Of a stretch of DNA of 64,000 nucleotides, positions 1 through 7,769 are shown piece by piece (the first letter of the stretch is position 1; every line of letters starts with the position of its first letter). Under the pieces are notes generated by a model that saw only the letters and a program-made list of their open reading frames with translations, was not told the origin of the DNA and did no database searches. The position numbers and the translations under genes were made by a program. Origin of the DNA: an uncultured bacterium. Its GTDB lineage: Bacteria; Cyanobacteriota; Vampirovibrionia; Gastranaerophilales; Gastranaerophilaceae. The stretch spans positions 1 to 64,000 of the forward strand of contig CAMOPX010000008.1 of the NCBI GenBank assembly GCA_946622415.1. The letters are read 5' to 3'.

Positions 1-128
1 TGCTCATCGCATTGTACTTATTCCACACACTGCTATCGCTTTGAAGACACCCCAAGGGTGCTTCCATTTTGTACGGCTCATTCTTCGTCTACAAAATTAG
101 GGCGTAGGTCGCTCTTTACTCCAAATTT
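1..128 (-). repeat. Hairpin-rich intergenic repeat, left-edge copy
   Basis: This non-coding stretch is GC-richer than its surroundings. Read on the minus strand it shares short words with the mosaic at 46.4-46.9 kb: GCGATGAGCA, GACGAAG and a GCCGTAC-AATG word. It contains nested inverted repeats: CACCC-CAA-GGGTG flanked by GAAG/CTTC, and ATTTTGTA...TACAAAAT with a 16-nt loop. Frame 1 of the plus strand is open to about base 204, but its translation looks like a shadow. The element continues past the left edge, so its full length is unknown. Confidence 0.5.
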
Positions 129-162
129 AAAAAACCTCGGATATTTAATTCTGAGGTTTTTT
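129..162 (+). terminator. Rho-independent terminator
   Basis: The stem AAAACCTC / GAGGTTTT encloses an AT-rich loop and is followed by TTTTTT. It would end a plus-strand transcript entering from outside the window. Confidence 0.7.
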
Positions 163-183
163 ATTATATTATATTGTTATTTT

Positions 184-201
184 GTCGGGTTAAAACCCGA
201 C
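184..201. repeat. Perfect palindrome GTCGGGTT-AA-AACCCGAC
   Basis: An 8-bp perfect inverted repeat with a 2-nt centre lies between the terminator and the next palindrome. No T-run follows, so it is not a classic terminator. It may be a dispersed intergenic palindrome or a cruciform or protein site. Confidence 0.55.
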
Positions 202-250
202 TTATAGTCTATTTTTAAACCTTTATGATAAGTATTATTGTTGGTTTTAA

Positions 251-278
251 GATTCTGAAACAAGTTCAGAATGACAAC
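251..278 (-). repeat. REP-like palindrome (ATTCTGAA type)
   Basis: ATTCTGAA-acaag-TTCAGAAT is a perfect 8-bp inverted repeat. On the minus strand it reads GTCATTCTGAACTTG..., a form I recognise as a common dispersed intergenic palindrome in several bacterial groups. It sits just downstream of the stop codon of the neighbouring minus-strand gene and could act as a 3' stabilising or terminating hairpin. Confidence 0.55.
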
Positions 279-284
279 ATTCAA

Positions 285-704
285 TTATTTACACAAAATA
301 TTATAGAACAAATCTCCTCTTGAATCAGGTATAATGTTATTCCATGAAGAACGGTAAATCGGGAAATTGAATTTTTTTATAAAATTGCCTTCCGTATCAT
401 AAATTACAACTGCTTTTGGTGCAACTTTTCTTTGTTTACAATTGATTAAAGCTCGTGTCATTGTATAGGATATTTTTTTATTATATTCTTTTTCGTAATT
501 TGTAAAATAAGCGCCATTATCGTTTAATTCTTTTGTCCAGTAGCTTCTGATATCTGTTTGTTTGAAGCCGAGTTTATCAATATATGTAGTAATACTATCC
601 GTATCCATAAATAATCCGTTATCAATTTGTTTCCAGTTGCTCGCAAAAGTTATATCGGAATTTATAAATATTAATAATACAGCGATTAAAAAAAGTTTTT
701 TCAT
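285..704 (-). CDS. Small secreted protein, surface-adhesin E-like
   Basis: The 139-residue protein has a clear signal peptide (MKKLFLIAVLLIFINS...FA). The mature part has a Trp-rich beginning (NWKQID), a central stretch with W and Y, and a Cys before a VVIYDTEGN strand. It then has SSWNNIIPDS and a terminal Cys. This spacing resembles the small surface-adhesin protein E family, whose members carry two cysteines that likely form a disulphide. The start is supported by AAGGAG 6-7 nt upstream. It is a single-gene unit with palindromes just downstream. The family assignment is tentative; export to the periplasm or outer surface is well supported. Confidence 0.65.
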   Translation of the reverse strand: MKKLFLIAVLLIFINSDITFASNWKQIDNGLFMDTDSITTYIDKLGFKQTDIRSYWTKELNDNGAYFTNYEKEYNKKISYTMTRALINCKQRKVAPKAVVIYDTEGNFIKKFNFPIYRSSWNNIIPDSRGDLFYNILCK

Positions 705-776
705 AAGATTCTCCTTTAGTTTCTATGTTATCAATATATTTATTTAAAGTAAAGATAAAAGCAAAACGAATGAATT

Positions 777-810
777 AAAAAAGCTTTAGAATAAATCTAA
801 AGCTTTTTTA
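777..810 (-). terminator. Bidirectional terminator hairpin
   Basis: AAAAAAGCTTTAGA and TCTAAAGCTTTTTT form a perfect 14-bp stem around a 5-nt loop, with T-runs on both strands. On the minus strand it lies 3 bases past the stop of the possible short ORF at 814-1005. It could also end uvrA transcripts. Confidence 0.8.
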
Positions 811-813
811 ATT

Positions 814-1005
814 TTAATATCTTCTTAAATCTGATTTAACTCTGTTTAATTTTCTTTTTAAATAATAATTTTCGTTTTCCAATCTTCTTATTTTTGATTT
901 TTTCTCATTTTCGCTGAGATTTCTTGATGATTGAATTGAACTTATTTTTCTTTGATTTTGTTTTATTGTGTATTCAATTCCTGATAATTCACATTGTAAA
1001 ATAAT
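814..1005 (-). CDS. Possible short basic coiled-coil ORF without canonical start
   Basis: This stretch is not in the ORF track because it has no usable ATG. The minus strand is open for 63 codons and ends with TAA immediately before a strong terminator. The translation looks protein-like: Lys/Arg/Asn/Glu-rich with a heptad-like end (RRLENENYYLKRKLNRV). The frame opens after an in-frame TAA with ATT ATT TTA, and no Shine-Dalgarno sequence is visible. Candidate -10 boxes (TATACA, TATAAA) lie just upstream. It could be a small gene using a non-AUG start, a 5'-truncated remnant, or a transcribed RNA that is open by chance. The 434-bp gap between 705 and 1138 otherwise holds only AT-rich sequence and the tetranucleotide repeat. 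Confidence 0.3.
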   Translation of the reverse strand: MILQCELSGIEYTIKQNQRKISSIQSSRNLSENEKKSKIRRLENENYYLKRKLNRVKSDLRRY

Positions 1006-1036
1006 TTATATAAAAACTGTATACTAATTACTTTTT

Positions 1037-1064
1037 ATTTATTTATTTATTTATTTATTTATTT
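1037..1064. repeat. Tetranucleotide repeat (ATTT)7
   Basis: Seven uninterrupted ATTT units lie between the uvrA stop and the short coiled-coil ORF. Such simple repeats are prone to slippage. Here it sits upstream of the putative promoter of the minus-strand short ORF, and no coding frame runs through it. Confidence 0.85.
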
Positions 1065-1138
1065 TGTTTTAATGGTATTATCTTCACTTTGAAAGTACTT
1101 AAATTATTTATGGTTTATGTTATGAAATAATAGAATCA

Positions 1139-3970
1139 CTAAATATTTAAATATTTTTTCAGGTATCTTCCTGTGTAGCTGTTCTTTTCTTTTATAATTT
1201 GCTCGGGCGTACCTTTAAAAATAACTTCTCCGCCGCCTTCGCCGCCATTTGGCCCGAGGTCGATTATCCAATCGGCACATTTTATTATATCCATATTATG
1301 TTCAATAATAAGCACCGTATTTCCATTATCTGCTAACTGTTGCAGCATTGTTATTAATTTATCGATATCATAAAAATGCAGTCCCGTAGAAGGTTCATCT
1401 AAGATATAAAGGGTTTTTCCCGTTGCACGCTTGTTTAATTCAAGCGCAAGTTTTACCCTTTGGGCTTCGCCGCCCGATAGCGTTGTTGCGCTTTGTCCGA
1501 GTTTTATATAATCAAGACCCACGTCGTACAAGGTTTGTAATCTGTTTGCGATTTTCGGAACATTTTTGAAAAATTCAAGAGCTTCTGCAACATCCATCTC
1601 AAGAACATCCGCTATTGATTTTCCTTTGTATTTAACTTCTAAAGTTTCTTGGTTGTATCTTTTTCCCTTACAAACGTCACATGTTACATAGACATCAGAT
1701 AAAAAGTTCATTTCAATTTTTAATAAACCGTCGCCTGAACATTTTTCACATCTTCCGCCTTTAACGTTGAACGAGAATCTGCCTTGTTTGTAGCCTCTCA
1801 TTTTTGCCTCCGGCGTTTGAGCAAACAGCTCTCTTATATGGGTAAACACTTCCGTATACGTTGCAGGATTAGAGCGAGGTGTTCTTCCTATCGGGGATTG
1901 ATCCACTACGACCAATTTATCAATATATTTAAAACCTTTAATTTCGTCTACACCTTGGGGTTTGGGTTTGTTTCTCAATAATTCATGACGGGCATATTGA
2001 GAAATTACATCAGAAACGAGAGTAGATTTTCCCGAGCCTGATACACCTGTTATAGCAACAATTTTTCCTAACGGAATATTTACATCTATATTTTTCAGAT
2101 TATTTTTGTGAGCATTTTTAATTTCAAGAAATTCTCCGTTACCCTCTCTTCTGCTTTTCGGGACAGGAATTTTCTTTTTTCCTGACAAATATTGACCGGT
2201 TAAGGATTCGGGAGTATTTTTAATATCTTCTATACTTCCTGTTGCAACAATATTTCCGCCTTTTATTCCCGCATAAGGACCGATATCAACAATATAATCA
2301 GCGGCACGCATTGTATCTTCATCATGCTCTACTACAATAAGTGTGTTGCCTAAGTTTCTTAATTTCATTAAAGTTGAAATTAACATGTCATTATCTTTTT
2401 GATGCAGACCTATAGAGGGTTCATCCAGAACATATAATACACCGGACAACCCGCTTCCGATTTGTGTTGCGAGCCTTATTCTCTGTGCTTCGCCGCCCGA
2501 GAGTGTACCTGAGCTTCTGGATAAAGTAAGATAGCCTAATCCTACATCCAATAAAAATTTTAATCTTGCTCTTATTTCATCGAGTAACTGATGGGCTATT
2601 TTCATTTTAAATTCACTCAATGAAAGATAAAGCTCTTGTATAAATTCATATTCTTTATCAATCGACATTGAACAAAATTCAAAAATATTTTTTTCGTTAA
2701 TTTTGACACTTAAAGCAAAAGGATTCAATCTTCCGCCGTTACAGGCTTTGCAGGGGTTTGAAATCATATATTTTTCAATTTCCGCTCTGATTAAATCCGA
2801 ATCGGATTCATATTTTCTTGTTAAATAAGGTATTACGCCCTGATAACTCATAACATGAGTGCGATAGTGTTTTGTGCCGAAATCGGCATATGTGATTTTT
2901 ATTTTTTCATCACCGTTTCCATAAAGAATAATACCTTTTTGAGCAGGTGTGAGTGATTTAAAAGGTGCTTCAAAATCAATTTTATAATGCTCGCACACGC
3001 TTTCTAAAACATCCGAGTAATATGGGTTTGCAGTTCTTGCCCAAGGATAAATTGCTCCTTCTTTTAAAGACTTATCTTTATCCGGAACAACGAGGTCGGG
3101 TGAAATTTCAAAATGAGCACCAATACCGTGACAAACGGGGCATGCGCCTTGCGGATTGTTAAAACTCATTAAACGTGGCGTGAGTTCTTCAAAACTTATT
3201 GAACAATCGGGACATGCTAATTTTTCTGAAAAAATTGTATCTGTGTTGTTGTCTAAATTATTAACAATTAAAAGTCCGTCAGATTTTAAAAGAGCTGTTT
3301 GTGCAGAATCGAAAACCCTTGATTTTGCTGATTCTTTTACGATAATTCTGTCTACAATAATTTCAATTGTATGTTTTTGTGTTCGATTTAATTCAATTTC
3401 GTCTTCTTCTAAATTATATATTTCTCCGTCTGCTCTGACACGAATAAAACCTTCTTGAGACAAGGCGGAGAGCATTTGCTTGTATTCGCCTTTTTTGCTT
3501 CTTACAATAGGAGATAGAATTTGTATTTTTGTACCTTCTTTTAAAGACATTATTTTATCAACAATTTCATCTATTGTTTGAGGTACGATTTCTTTTCCGC
3601 ATTTAGGGCAATGCGGCGTTCCGATTCTTGCGTAGAGCAATCTCAAATAGTCATATATTTCGGTTATTGTACCGACGGTTGAACGAGGGTTATTTGAGGT
3701 GGATTTTTGGTCAATGGAAACGGCGGGAGAGAGTCCATCTATTCTTTCCACATCGGGTTTATCCATTTGCCCCAAGAATTGTCTTGCGTATACGGATAAA
3801 CTTTCGACGTATCTTCTTTGTCCTTCGGCAAAAATTGTATCAAAGGCAAGAGAGCTTTTTCCTGAGCCTGATACACCGGTAAAAACCGTAAGTTCGTTTT
3901 TCGGTATTTTTAAAGATATATTGTTTAAATTGTGGGCATTTGCTCCGTAGATTTCAATTTCATTATTCAT
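1139..3970 (-). CDS. uvrA: Excinuclease ABC subunit A
   Basis: This is the DNA-damage recognition ATPase of nucleotide excision repair. It works as a dimer that scans DNA with UvrB and then loads UvrB for incision by UvrC. The 943-residue length is typical. Two ABC modules are visible: Walker A GVSGSGKSS near residue 32 and GVSGSGKST near 645, with signatures LSGGEAQRIRLA and LSGGEAQRVKLA. Two zinc modules are present: CPDC...CPVCHG near 255-285 and CEKC...CDVCKG near 740-770. The interaction region between them is also present. The ATG at 3970 gives the expected MNNEIEIYGANAHNL start. The gene stands alone, with no lesion-response operator that I can recognise upstream. Confidence 0.97.
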   Translation of the reverse strand: MNNEIEIYGANAHNLNNISLKIPKNELTVFTGVSGSGKSSLAFDTIFAEGQRRYVESLSVYARQFLGQMDKPDVERIDGLSPAVSIDQKSTSNNPRSTVGTITEIYDYLRLLYARIGTPHCPKCGKEIVPQTIDEIVDKIMSLKEGTKIQILSPIVRSKKGEYKQMLSALSQEGFIRVRADGEIYNLEEDEIELNRTQKHTIEIIVDRIIVKESAKSRVFDSAQTALLKSDGLLIVNNLDNNTDTIFSEKLACPDCSISFEELTPRLMSFNNPQGACPVCHGIGAHFEISPDLVVPDKDKSLKEGAIYPWARTANPYYSDVLESVCEHYKIDFEAPFKSLTPAQKGIILYGNGDEKIKITYADFGTKHYRTHVMSYQGVIPYLTRKYESDSDLIRAEIEKYMISNPCKACNGGRLNPFALSVKINEKNIFEFCSMSIDKEYEFIQELYLSLSEFKMKIAHQLLDEIRARLKFLLDVGLGYLTLSRSSGTLSGGEAQRIRLATQIGSGLSGVLYVLDEPSIGLHQKDNDMLISTLMKLRNLGNTLIVVEHDEDTMRAADYIVDIGPYAGIKGGNIVATGSIEDIKNTPESLTGQYLSGKKKIPVPKSRREGNGEFLEIKNAHKNNLKNIDVNIPLGKIVAITGVSGSGKSTLVSDVISQYARHELLRNKPKPQGVDEIKGFKYIDKLVVVDQSPIGRTPRSNPATYTEVFTHIRELFAQTPEAKMRGYKQGRFSFNVKGGRCEKCSGDGLLKIEMNFLSDVYVTCDVCKGKRYNQETLEVKYKGKSIADVLEMDVAEALEFFKNVPKIANRLQTLYDVGLDYIKLGQSATTLSGGEAQRVKLALELNKRATGKTLYILDEPSTGLHFYDIDKLITMLQQLADNGNTVLIIEHNMDIIKCADWIIDLGPNGGEGGGEVIFKGTPEQIIKEKNSYTGRYLKKYLNI

Positions 3971-4051
3971 AATAAAATTTTAGCACACGGGATTTAATAA
4001 ATTTAGTAAATTAAAAAATTTATTTTATAAAATTGAAATCAATAAAAATAA

Positions 4052-4837
4052 TCATTCTGCGCCCATCTCTTTAATTACGGAAAAAATAGTTCTATTCACG
4101 TTTTCAAGAAGTTTTTGTTCTTCAAGTTCTATATTTTCCTTTGAATACTGTCCTTGTTGCACGGGCACATATTTTGCGTAGTAATTTGCATTATATTTCA
4201 AGTTTCCGAGAGTCTTTGCCATATAGTTTGTTGCAAGAATATCATTGTAACTTTCTTTTAAAGATTCTGACGTACTTTTGTATTTTTTTTCAAAATTTTG
4301 GCAATATAAATCAATCACATTAACATTTGCATTAAATCTTTGGATTGTGCCTTTTTCTTCAATACATTTTTGCAAATTATAAAGTGCTGTTTTTATTTTT
4401 AAAATATCATTTATATATTGACTGTTGGGTTCTTTTTTTATGATTTTATCAAGAAAAAGAGTATCATTTGTCGGAGCTTCTTTAAAACTTGTTTCATCGG
4501 TCTCATCTTCGGGAATAATTTGCATATCCATATTTGAAGACGTTTTTGTTTGTTGTTTTAAATAGTTAAAATCAGCCTCGATATCGGGGAGTTTCCCATA
4601 ATATCCGCGTGGTATTTCTTCTTCTTTGTTTGTTTGCGGGTTGAATCTTGTATTTTTTTCTTTTTTTGGTTTTTTTGAGGGTTTTTCTTTTACTTGAGGG
4701 GGCTGTTCCTTTATAACCGAAGGACTCTTAGGTTTTTCTATCGGAAAATAAGTATTCAACTGATAGCCTTCATCAGAGTAGGCATTTAAACTAAAAAATA
4801 TTAATAAAATAAATAAAATATTTAAAAATTTTTTCAT
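4052..4837 (-). CDS. Secreted protein at the end of a flagellar operon
   Basis: The 261-residue protein has a signal peptide (MKKFLNILFILLIFFSLNAYS). A Lys/Pro-rich linker follows (PPQVKEKPSKKPKKEK), then a mainly helical region of about 150 residues with Cys-containing helices. I do not recognise the family. It begins 3 bases after the stop of the rod/hook gene, so it is almost certainly co-transcribed with it as the last gene of the minus-strand flagellar operon. A periplasmic or envelope role linked to flagellum assembly is inferred only from position. Confidence 0.6.
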   Translation of the reverse strand: MKKFLNILFILLIFFSLNAYSDEGYQLNTYFPIEKPKSPSVIKEQPPQVKEKPSKKPKKEKNTRFNPQTNKEEEIPRGYYGKLPDIEADFNYLKQQTKTSSNMDMQIIPEDETDETSFKEAPTNDTLFLDKIIKKEPNSQYINDILKIKTALYNLQKCIEEKGTIQRFNANVNVIDLYCQNFEKKYKSTSESLKESYNDILATNYMAKTLGNLKYNANYYAKYVPVQQGQYSKENIELEEQKLLENVNRTIFSVIKEMGAE

Positions 4838-4840
4838 AAA

Positions 4841-5665
4841 TTATTTCAACAGGTTTTGTAACAAAGTTTCCAACAATTTGTCATAAGTTGAAAAGATTTT
4901 GCTTGAAATTTCAAGCTGGTTTTTTGCTTCTTTCCAGTATGTTGCGTTTGCTTTGAAATCTATATTGGATAATTCAATAAGTCCGCTTCTTATTTCACCC
5001 CTGCCCGCAACAGGTTTTCCTGAATATCTTGTTTCCAAAAATTGTCCGCTTTTAAATTCAAAGAGTTCTTGAGGATTGTGAAAATTTGCGAGTGCAATTT
5101 TAAACAAAGGTGTCATTTCTTTTCCGTTATTGGCTTTTCCGTAGAAGACGCCGTCTCCCTTTATTTCAAATTCATCATATTTGCCTAAATATTTGCCGTT
5201 ATCGGGATCAATCCACATTTTGATTTCCGATGTCGGAATATTCATAGCACCGCCCTCGGATAAAGAATCCATTCCGTTATTTTTGCCTGCGGTCATTATT
5301 TCGCCTTTATCATTCAAGATGTAACCCTGAACGGCAGAGCCGTCTGATGCTCTATATACACCTTCTCCATCCAGCTTAAATTCGCCAAGACGAGTGTAGG
5401 CAGTTCTTCCTTCATCATTTTTTAATATAAAATATCCGCTTCCTTCAAGAAAAACATTTTCATCCGAAGTTCCGGGGATTGCTTTACCTTGCCCTACATT
5501 TTTCAATAGTCTGTCAGGCATGGCATTATCCAGATAAGTTTTAAAGGTCATTTTATTTTCTTTAAATCCGGGAGTATATAGATTCATCATATTTTCAGAC
5601 AAATCATCCATCCAGATTCGGGTGTTTTTGCTGTAATTCATTGAATTTATGTACATGTTTGTCAT
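4841..5665 (-). CDS. Flagellar rod/hook protein, FlgE/FlgF/FlgG family (copy 1)
   Basis: This 274-residue flagellar axial protein would form part of the rod or hook after export through the flagellar type III apparatus. The N-terminal helix carries the family-type TPGF motif in ENMMNLYTPGF, a variant of the usual NxANxxTPGY. The middle has GSGYFILKN and YTRLGEFKLDGEGVY, matching the FlgE/F/G core. The C-terminal helix begins at ELSNIDFKAN, the family's SNVDL motif. It has no signal peptide, as expected. It is a close paralogue of the next gene upstream, 24 bases away. I cannot decide between FlgF, FlgG and a short FlgE from sequence alone. Confidence 0.85.
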   Translation of the reverse strand: MTNMYINSMNYSKNTRIWMDDLSENMMNLYTPGFKENKMTFKTYLDNAMPDRLLKNVGQGKAIPGTSDENVFLEGSGYFILKNDEGRTAYTRLGEFKLDGEGVYRASDGSAVQGYILNDKGEIMTAGKNNGMDSLSEGGAMNIPTSEIKMWIDPDNGKYLGKYDEFEIKGDGVFYGKANNGKEMTPLFKIALANFHNPQELFEFKSGQFLETRYSGKPVAGRGEIRSGLIELSNIDFKANATYWKEAKNQLEISSKIFSTYDKLLETLLQNLLK

Positions 5666-5689
5666 AAAATTTTCCTTTATTTATCTTGA

Positions 5690-6523
5690 TTAATTGATGA
5701 AATCCATTACCGATTGCAAAAGATCTTTATAAGTGGACATTATTTTTCCCGAACAATCGTATTGTTTTTGTGCGAGTTTCCACTTGTTTACATTTGTTCT
5801 CAAATCCACATTAGATAGTTCTACATGGCCGCTTTTTACTTCTCCTGTTGCAATAGAGGGTTTGCCTGAATATGCGGTTTCTAAATATTGTCCTCTTTTA
5901 AATTCAAAGAGTTCATTCGGGTTATTAAAATTCATTAATGCGAGTTTATAAATAGGCACTTGAATTTTTCCGTCGTCTGCTTTTCCGTATAAAATGCCGT
6001 CGTCTTTTATTTCATATTCTTCATATTTGCCTAAATATTTGCCGTTATCAGGGTCAATCCAGAGTTTTATTTCTGTTGTCGGAACGGCATTGGCACCGCC
6101 TTCTTCTATTGTTTTTTTGAAGGCTTCGGAATCCAGTGATTTTGTTCCTGCCATTATTTCGCCGTTGTCATTCAAAATATAACCTTGAACTTTAGAACCG
6201 TCGGATGCTTTATATACACCTTCTTTATCGAATTTAAAATCACCATATCTTGTGTATGCAAGTTTTCCTTCTTCGTTTCTTATTACAAAATATCCTTTAC
6301 CCAATAAGAAAACGTTGGAATCCGAAGTTCCGGGGACAGCTTTTCCTTGCAGAGGATTTTTTTCCACTTTATCAATAACGGCTGAATCAAGATAAGTTTT
6401 GAAGCTTACCTGATTTTCCTGATATCCGGGGGTGTATGCGTTCATGAGGTTTTCAGATACCGCATTCATCCAGTAGATAACATTTTTTTGTATATTCATT
6501 GCATTGATATAGCTATCTCTCAT
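5690..6523 (-). CDS. Flagellar rod/hook protein, FlgE/FlgF/FlgG family (copy 2)
   Basis: This 277-residue paralogue of the downstream gene aligns over its full length. The N-terminal helix has SENLMNAYTPGY, the core has GKGYFVIRNEEG and YTRYGDFKFD, and the C-terminal helix starts at ELSNVDLRTN. It probably assembles into the rod or hook alongside its neighbour, so the pair may play the two-protein role that FlgF/FlgG fill elsewhere. The start overlaps the end of the FliK-like gene by 11 nt, which points to translational coupling. The protein has no signal peptide, consistent with type III export. Confidence 0.85.
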   Translation of the reverse strand: MRDSYINAMNIQKNVIYWMNAVSENLMNAYTPGYQENQVSFKTYLDSAVIDKVEKNPLQGKAVPGTSDSNVFLLGKGYFVIRNEEGKLAYTRYGDFKFDKEGVYKASDGSKVQGYILNDNGEIMAGTKSLDSEAFKKTIEEGGANAVPTTEIKLWIDPDNGKYLGKYEEYEIKDDGILYGKADDGKIQVPIYKLALMNFNNPNELFEFKRGQYLETAYSGKPSIATGEVKSGHVELSNVDLRTNVNKWKLAQKQYDCSGKIMSTYKDLLQSVMDFIN

Positions 6524-7178
6524 TGTTTTCCTCTTGTTTCTTTTGTCTTTGGTTTTGTTGTTCGTTATTTTTGTATTTTGAATAAGATAATTCGCTGTAG
6601 TTTATTTCTTCGTCATCAAATCTCTGTTTAAGACATGAGATGTTATTCTTTAAATAGCTTTCGGCTTCTGAAGTTCCCGGGATAAAATGGGCTTGTATTT
6701 TGCCTTTAGAATCCAGTTTTAATATAACCGTTACATCGTTATCAAAATCCAAACGAATCGGCTTTTTGGATTCAAGTGAAGTTGCAAGCATATTTAAAAG
6801 GGGATTGGAGGCATCAATTTTTTTACCGTCAAATGTTTTTAAGGAAATATTCCCGTCATTAACGGAATAATTAATTAAATTTTCCTGATTTAATAAATTT
6901 ATAAAAAATATTGCGTCATTTATTCCGATTTTATCCGCATTAATTTCAAATTCAGACCCGAAATCCAATTCAAGAAATCTGGAATTTATTTCATCCTCTA
7001 AAGATGAAGCCTCGCTTGAGCTGAAATCTTTTATTATATTTTCAAGCTTGTCTTTAATATCGGAAAAAACGGTTGATGAAGGTTTTTGAACGTAATTGTT
7101 TTGTCCGAAAATGTCGTTTACTTTGTTTTGGATTCTGTCCGATGCGCATTCTTTTTCTGTAATTGTGTTAATTTCCAT
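6513..7178 (-). CDS. FliK-like hook-length control candidate
   Basis: The 221-residue protein is soluble and acidic. It lies between a fliJ-like gene and rod/hook genes and overlaps both by 11 nt. Residues of about 120-195 (KPIRLDFDNDVTVILKLD, then GKIQAHFIPGTSEAESYLK) resemble the C-terminal domain of hook-length control proteins. In that domain, beta strands are followed by a helix with L-x3-L-x3-F spacing. The final 20 residues are Gln/Lys/Glu-rich. A molecular-ruler or export-switch function is inferred from context and this weak resemblance. It is shorter than typical FliK. Confidence 0.5.
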   Translation of the reverse strand: MEINTITEKECASDRIQNKVNDIFGQNNYVQKPSSTVFSDIKDKLENIIKDFSSSEASSLEDEINSRFLELDFGSEFEINADKIGINDAIFFINLLNQENLINYSVNDGNISLKTFDGKKIDASNPLLNMLATSLESKKPIRLDFDNDVTVILKLDSKGKIQAHFIPGTSEAESYLKNNISCLKQRFDDEEINYSELSYSKYKNNEQQNQRQKKQEENNER

Positions 7179-7665
7179 AATTTTCCGTATCTCTTTGTAA
7201 TTTCATTAGTTCTTCAAGTTCTTGCTCTTCTTTTTTCTCTCTGTTTTTTATAAAGAATTTTTGTGAGCCTATTTCATTAAGTTCTTTTAATTCTCTGGCT
7301 TTTTCTTCTTGTTTGTATACTTCTTTCTGGTTTTCTTTATGCTTTTCCAGTACATTTACTTCTTGTTCGCGTTGTATGAGGAGTTCTTTTTCTTTTTCCA
7401 GTTGTTTTATTGCTTCTTGTTTTTCTTGTTGGAGTTTTTCATCTTCTTCCCAAAGATGTTTAATAAATTTATCGTATTGTTCGTACATCATGGGGTCTGC
7501 TTTTCGCATTTGTTCGGATAGATTTTTTATCTGTTCTCGGTTTTGTATTATTAGAAATTCTATTCTGTTTACTTCTTCTTGTGCTTTTATTACTCTTTGG
7601 AGTTGTTCTTCTTTTTTTCTTATTCTTATTTCAAGTATTTTTTGCAGTCTGTAGCGAAAAGGCAT
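7168..7665 (-). CDS. fliJ: FliJ-like flagellar export chaperone
   Basis: The 165-residue protein is almost entirely charged coiled coil, rich in Glu, Lys and Gln. It begins with MPFRYRLQKILEIRIRKKEEQL, a start typical of FliJ. FliJ forms an antiparallel coiled coil that links the FliI ATPase hexamer to the export gate. The gene is first in the minus-strand flagellar operon, in divergent orientation to the fliL/fliN side. ATG is preceded by GGAGAG at suitable spacing. Coiled-coil proteins score broadly, so support comes from length, N-terminus and neighbours together. Confidence 0.75.
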   Translation of the reverse strand: MPFRYRLQKILEIRIRKKEEQLQRVIKAQEEVNRIEFLIIQNREQIKNLSEQMRKADPMMYEQYDKFIKHLWEEDEKLQQEKQEAIKQLEKEKELLIQREQEVNVLEKHKENQKEVYKQEEKARELKELNEIGSQKFFIKNREKKEEQELEELMKLQRDTENYGN

Positions 7666-7683
7666 AATTACTCTCCGTACTAA

Positions 7684-7710
7684 TTGACGGCTGAATATGT
7701 AATTTATTTA
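7684..7710 (-). promoter_or_regulatory. Candidate sigma-28-type promoter for the fliJ operon
   Basis: Read on the minus strand this is TAAA-N15-GCCGTCAA. The flagellar sigma-28 consensus is TAAA-N15-GCCGATAA, so six of eight -10 bases match and the spacing is right. The predicted transcript would start about 12 nt before the fliJ ATG, leaving a very short leader. The same bases read TTGACG on the plus strand and could serve as a -35 for the divergent gene. Confidence 0.4.
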
Positions 7711-7769
7711 ATAAAAAAATTGCCAAAGTCAAAAAAATCAATTAAACATATGATTTTCATTAAAAAAAT

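Noticed and set aside
1-128. Group II intron domain V (GAGCCGTAC / GTACGGCTC words)
   Set aside because: The partner half of the domain V hairpin and the catalytic AGC triad arrangement are missing, and no reverse transcriptase is nearby.
1-204. 3' end of a plus-strand coding gene in frame 1
   Set aside because: Composition is unlike the other genes (Ser/Thr/Cys/His-rich), it overlaps nested hairpins and the terminator, and the neighbouring mosaic gives similar spurious frames.
7309-7654. Cys/Phe/Ser-rich ORFs on the plus strand
   Set aside because: They are the antisense reading of the fliJ coiled-coil codons.
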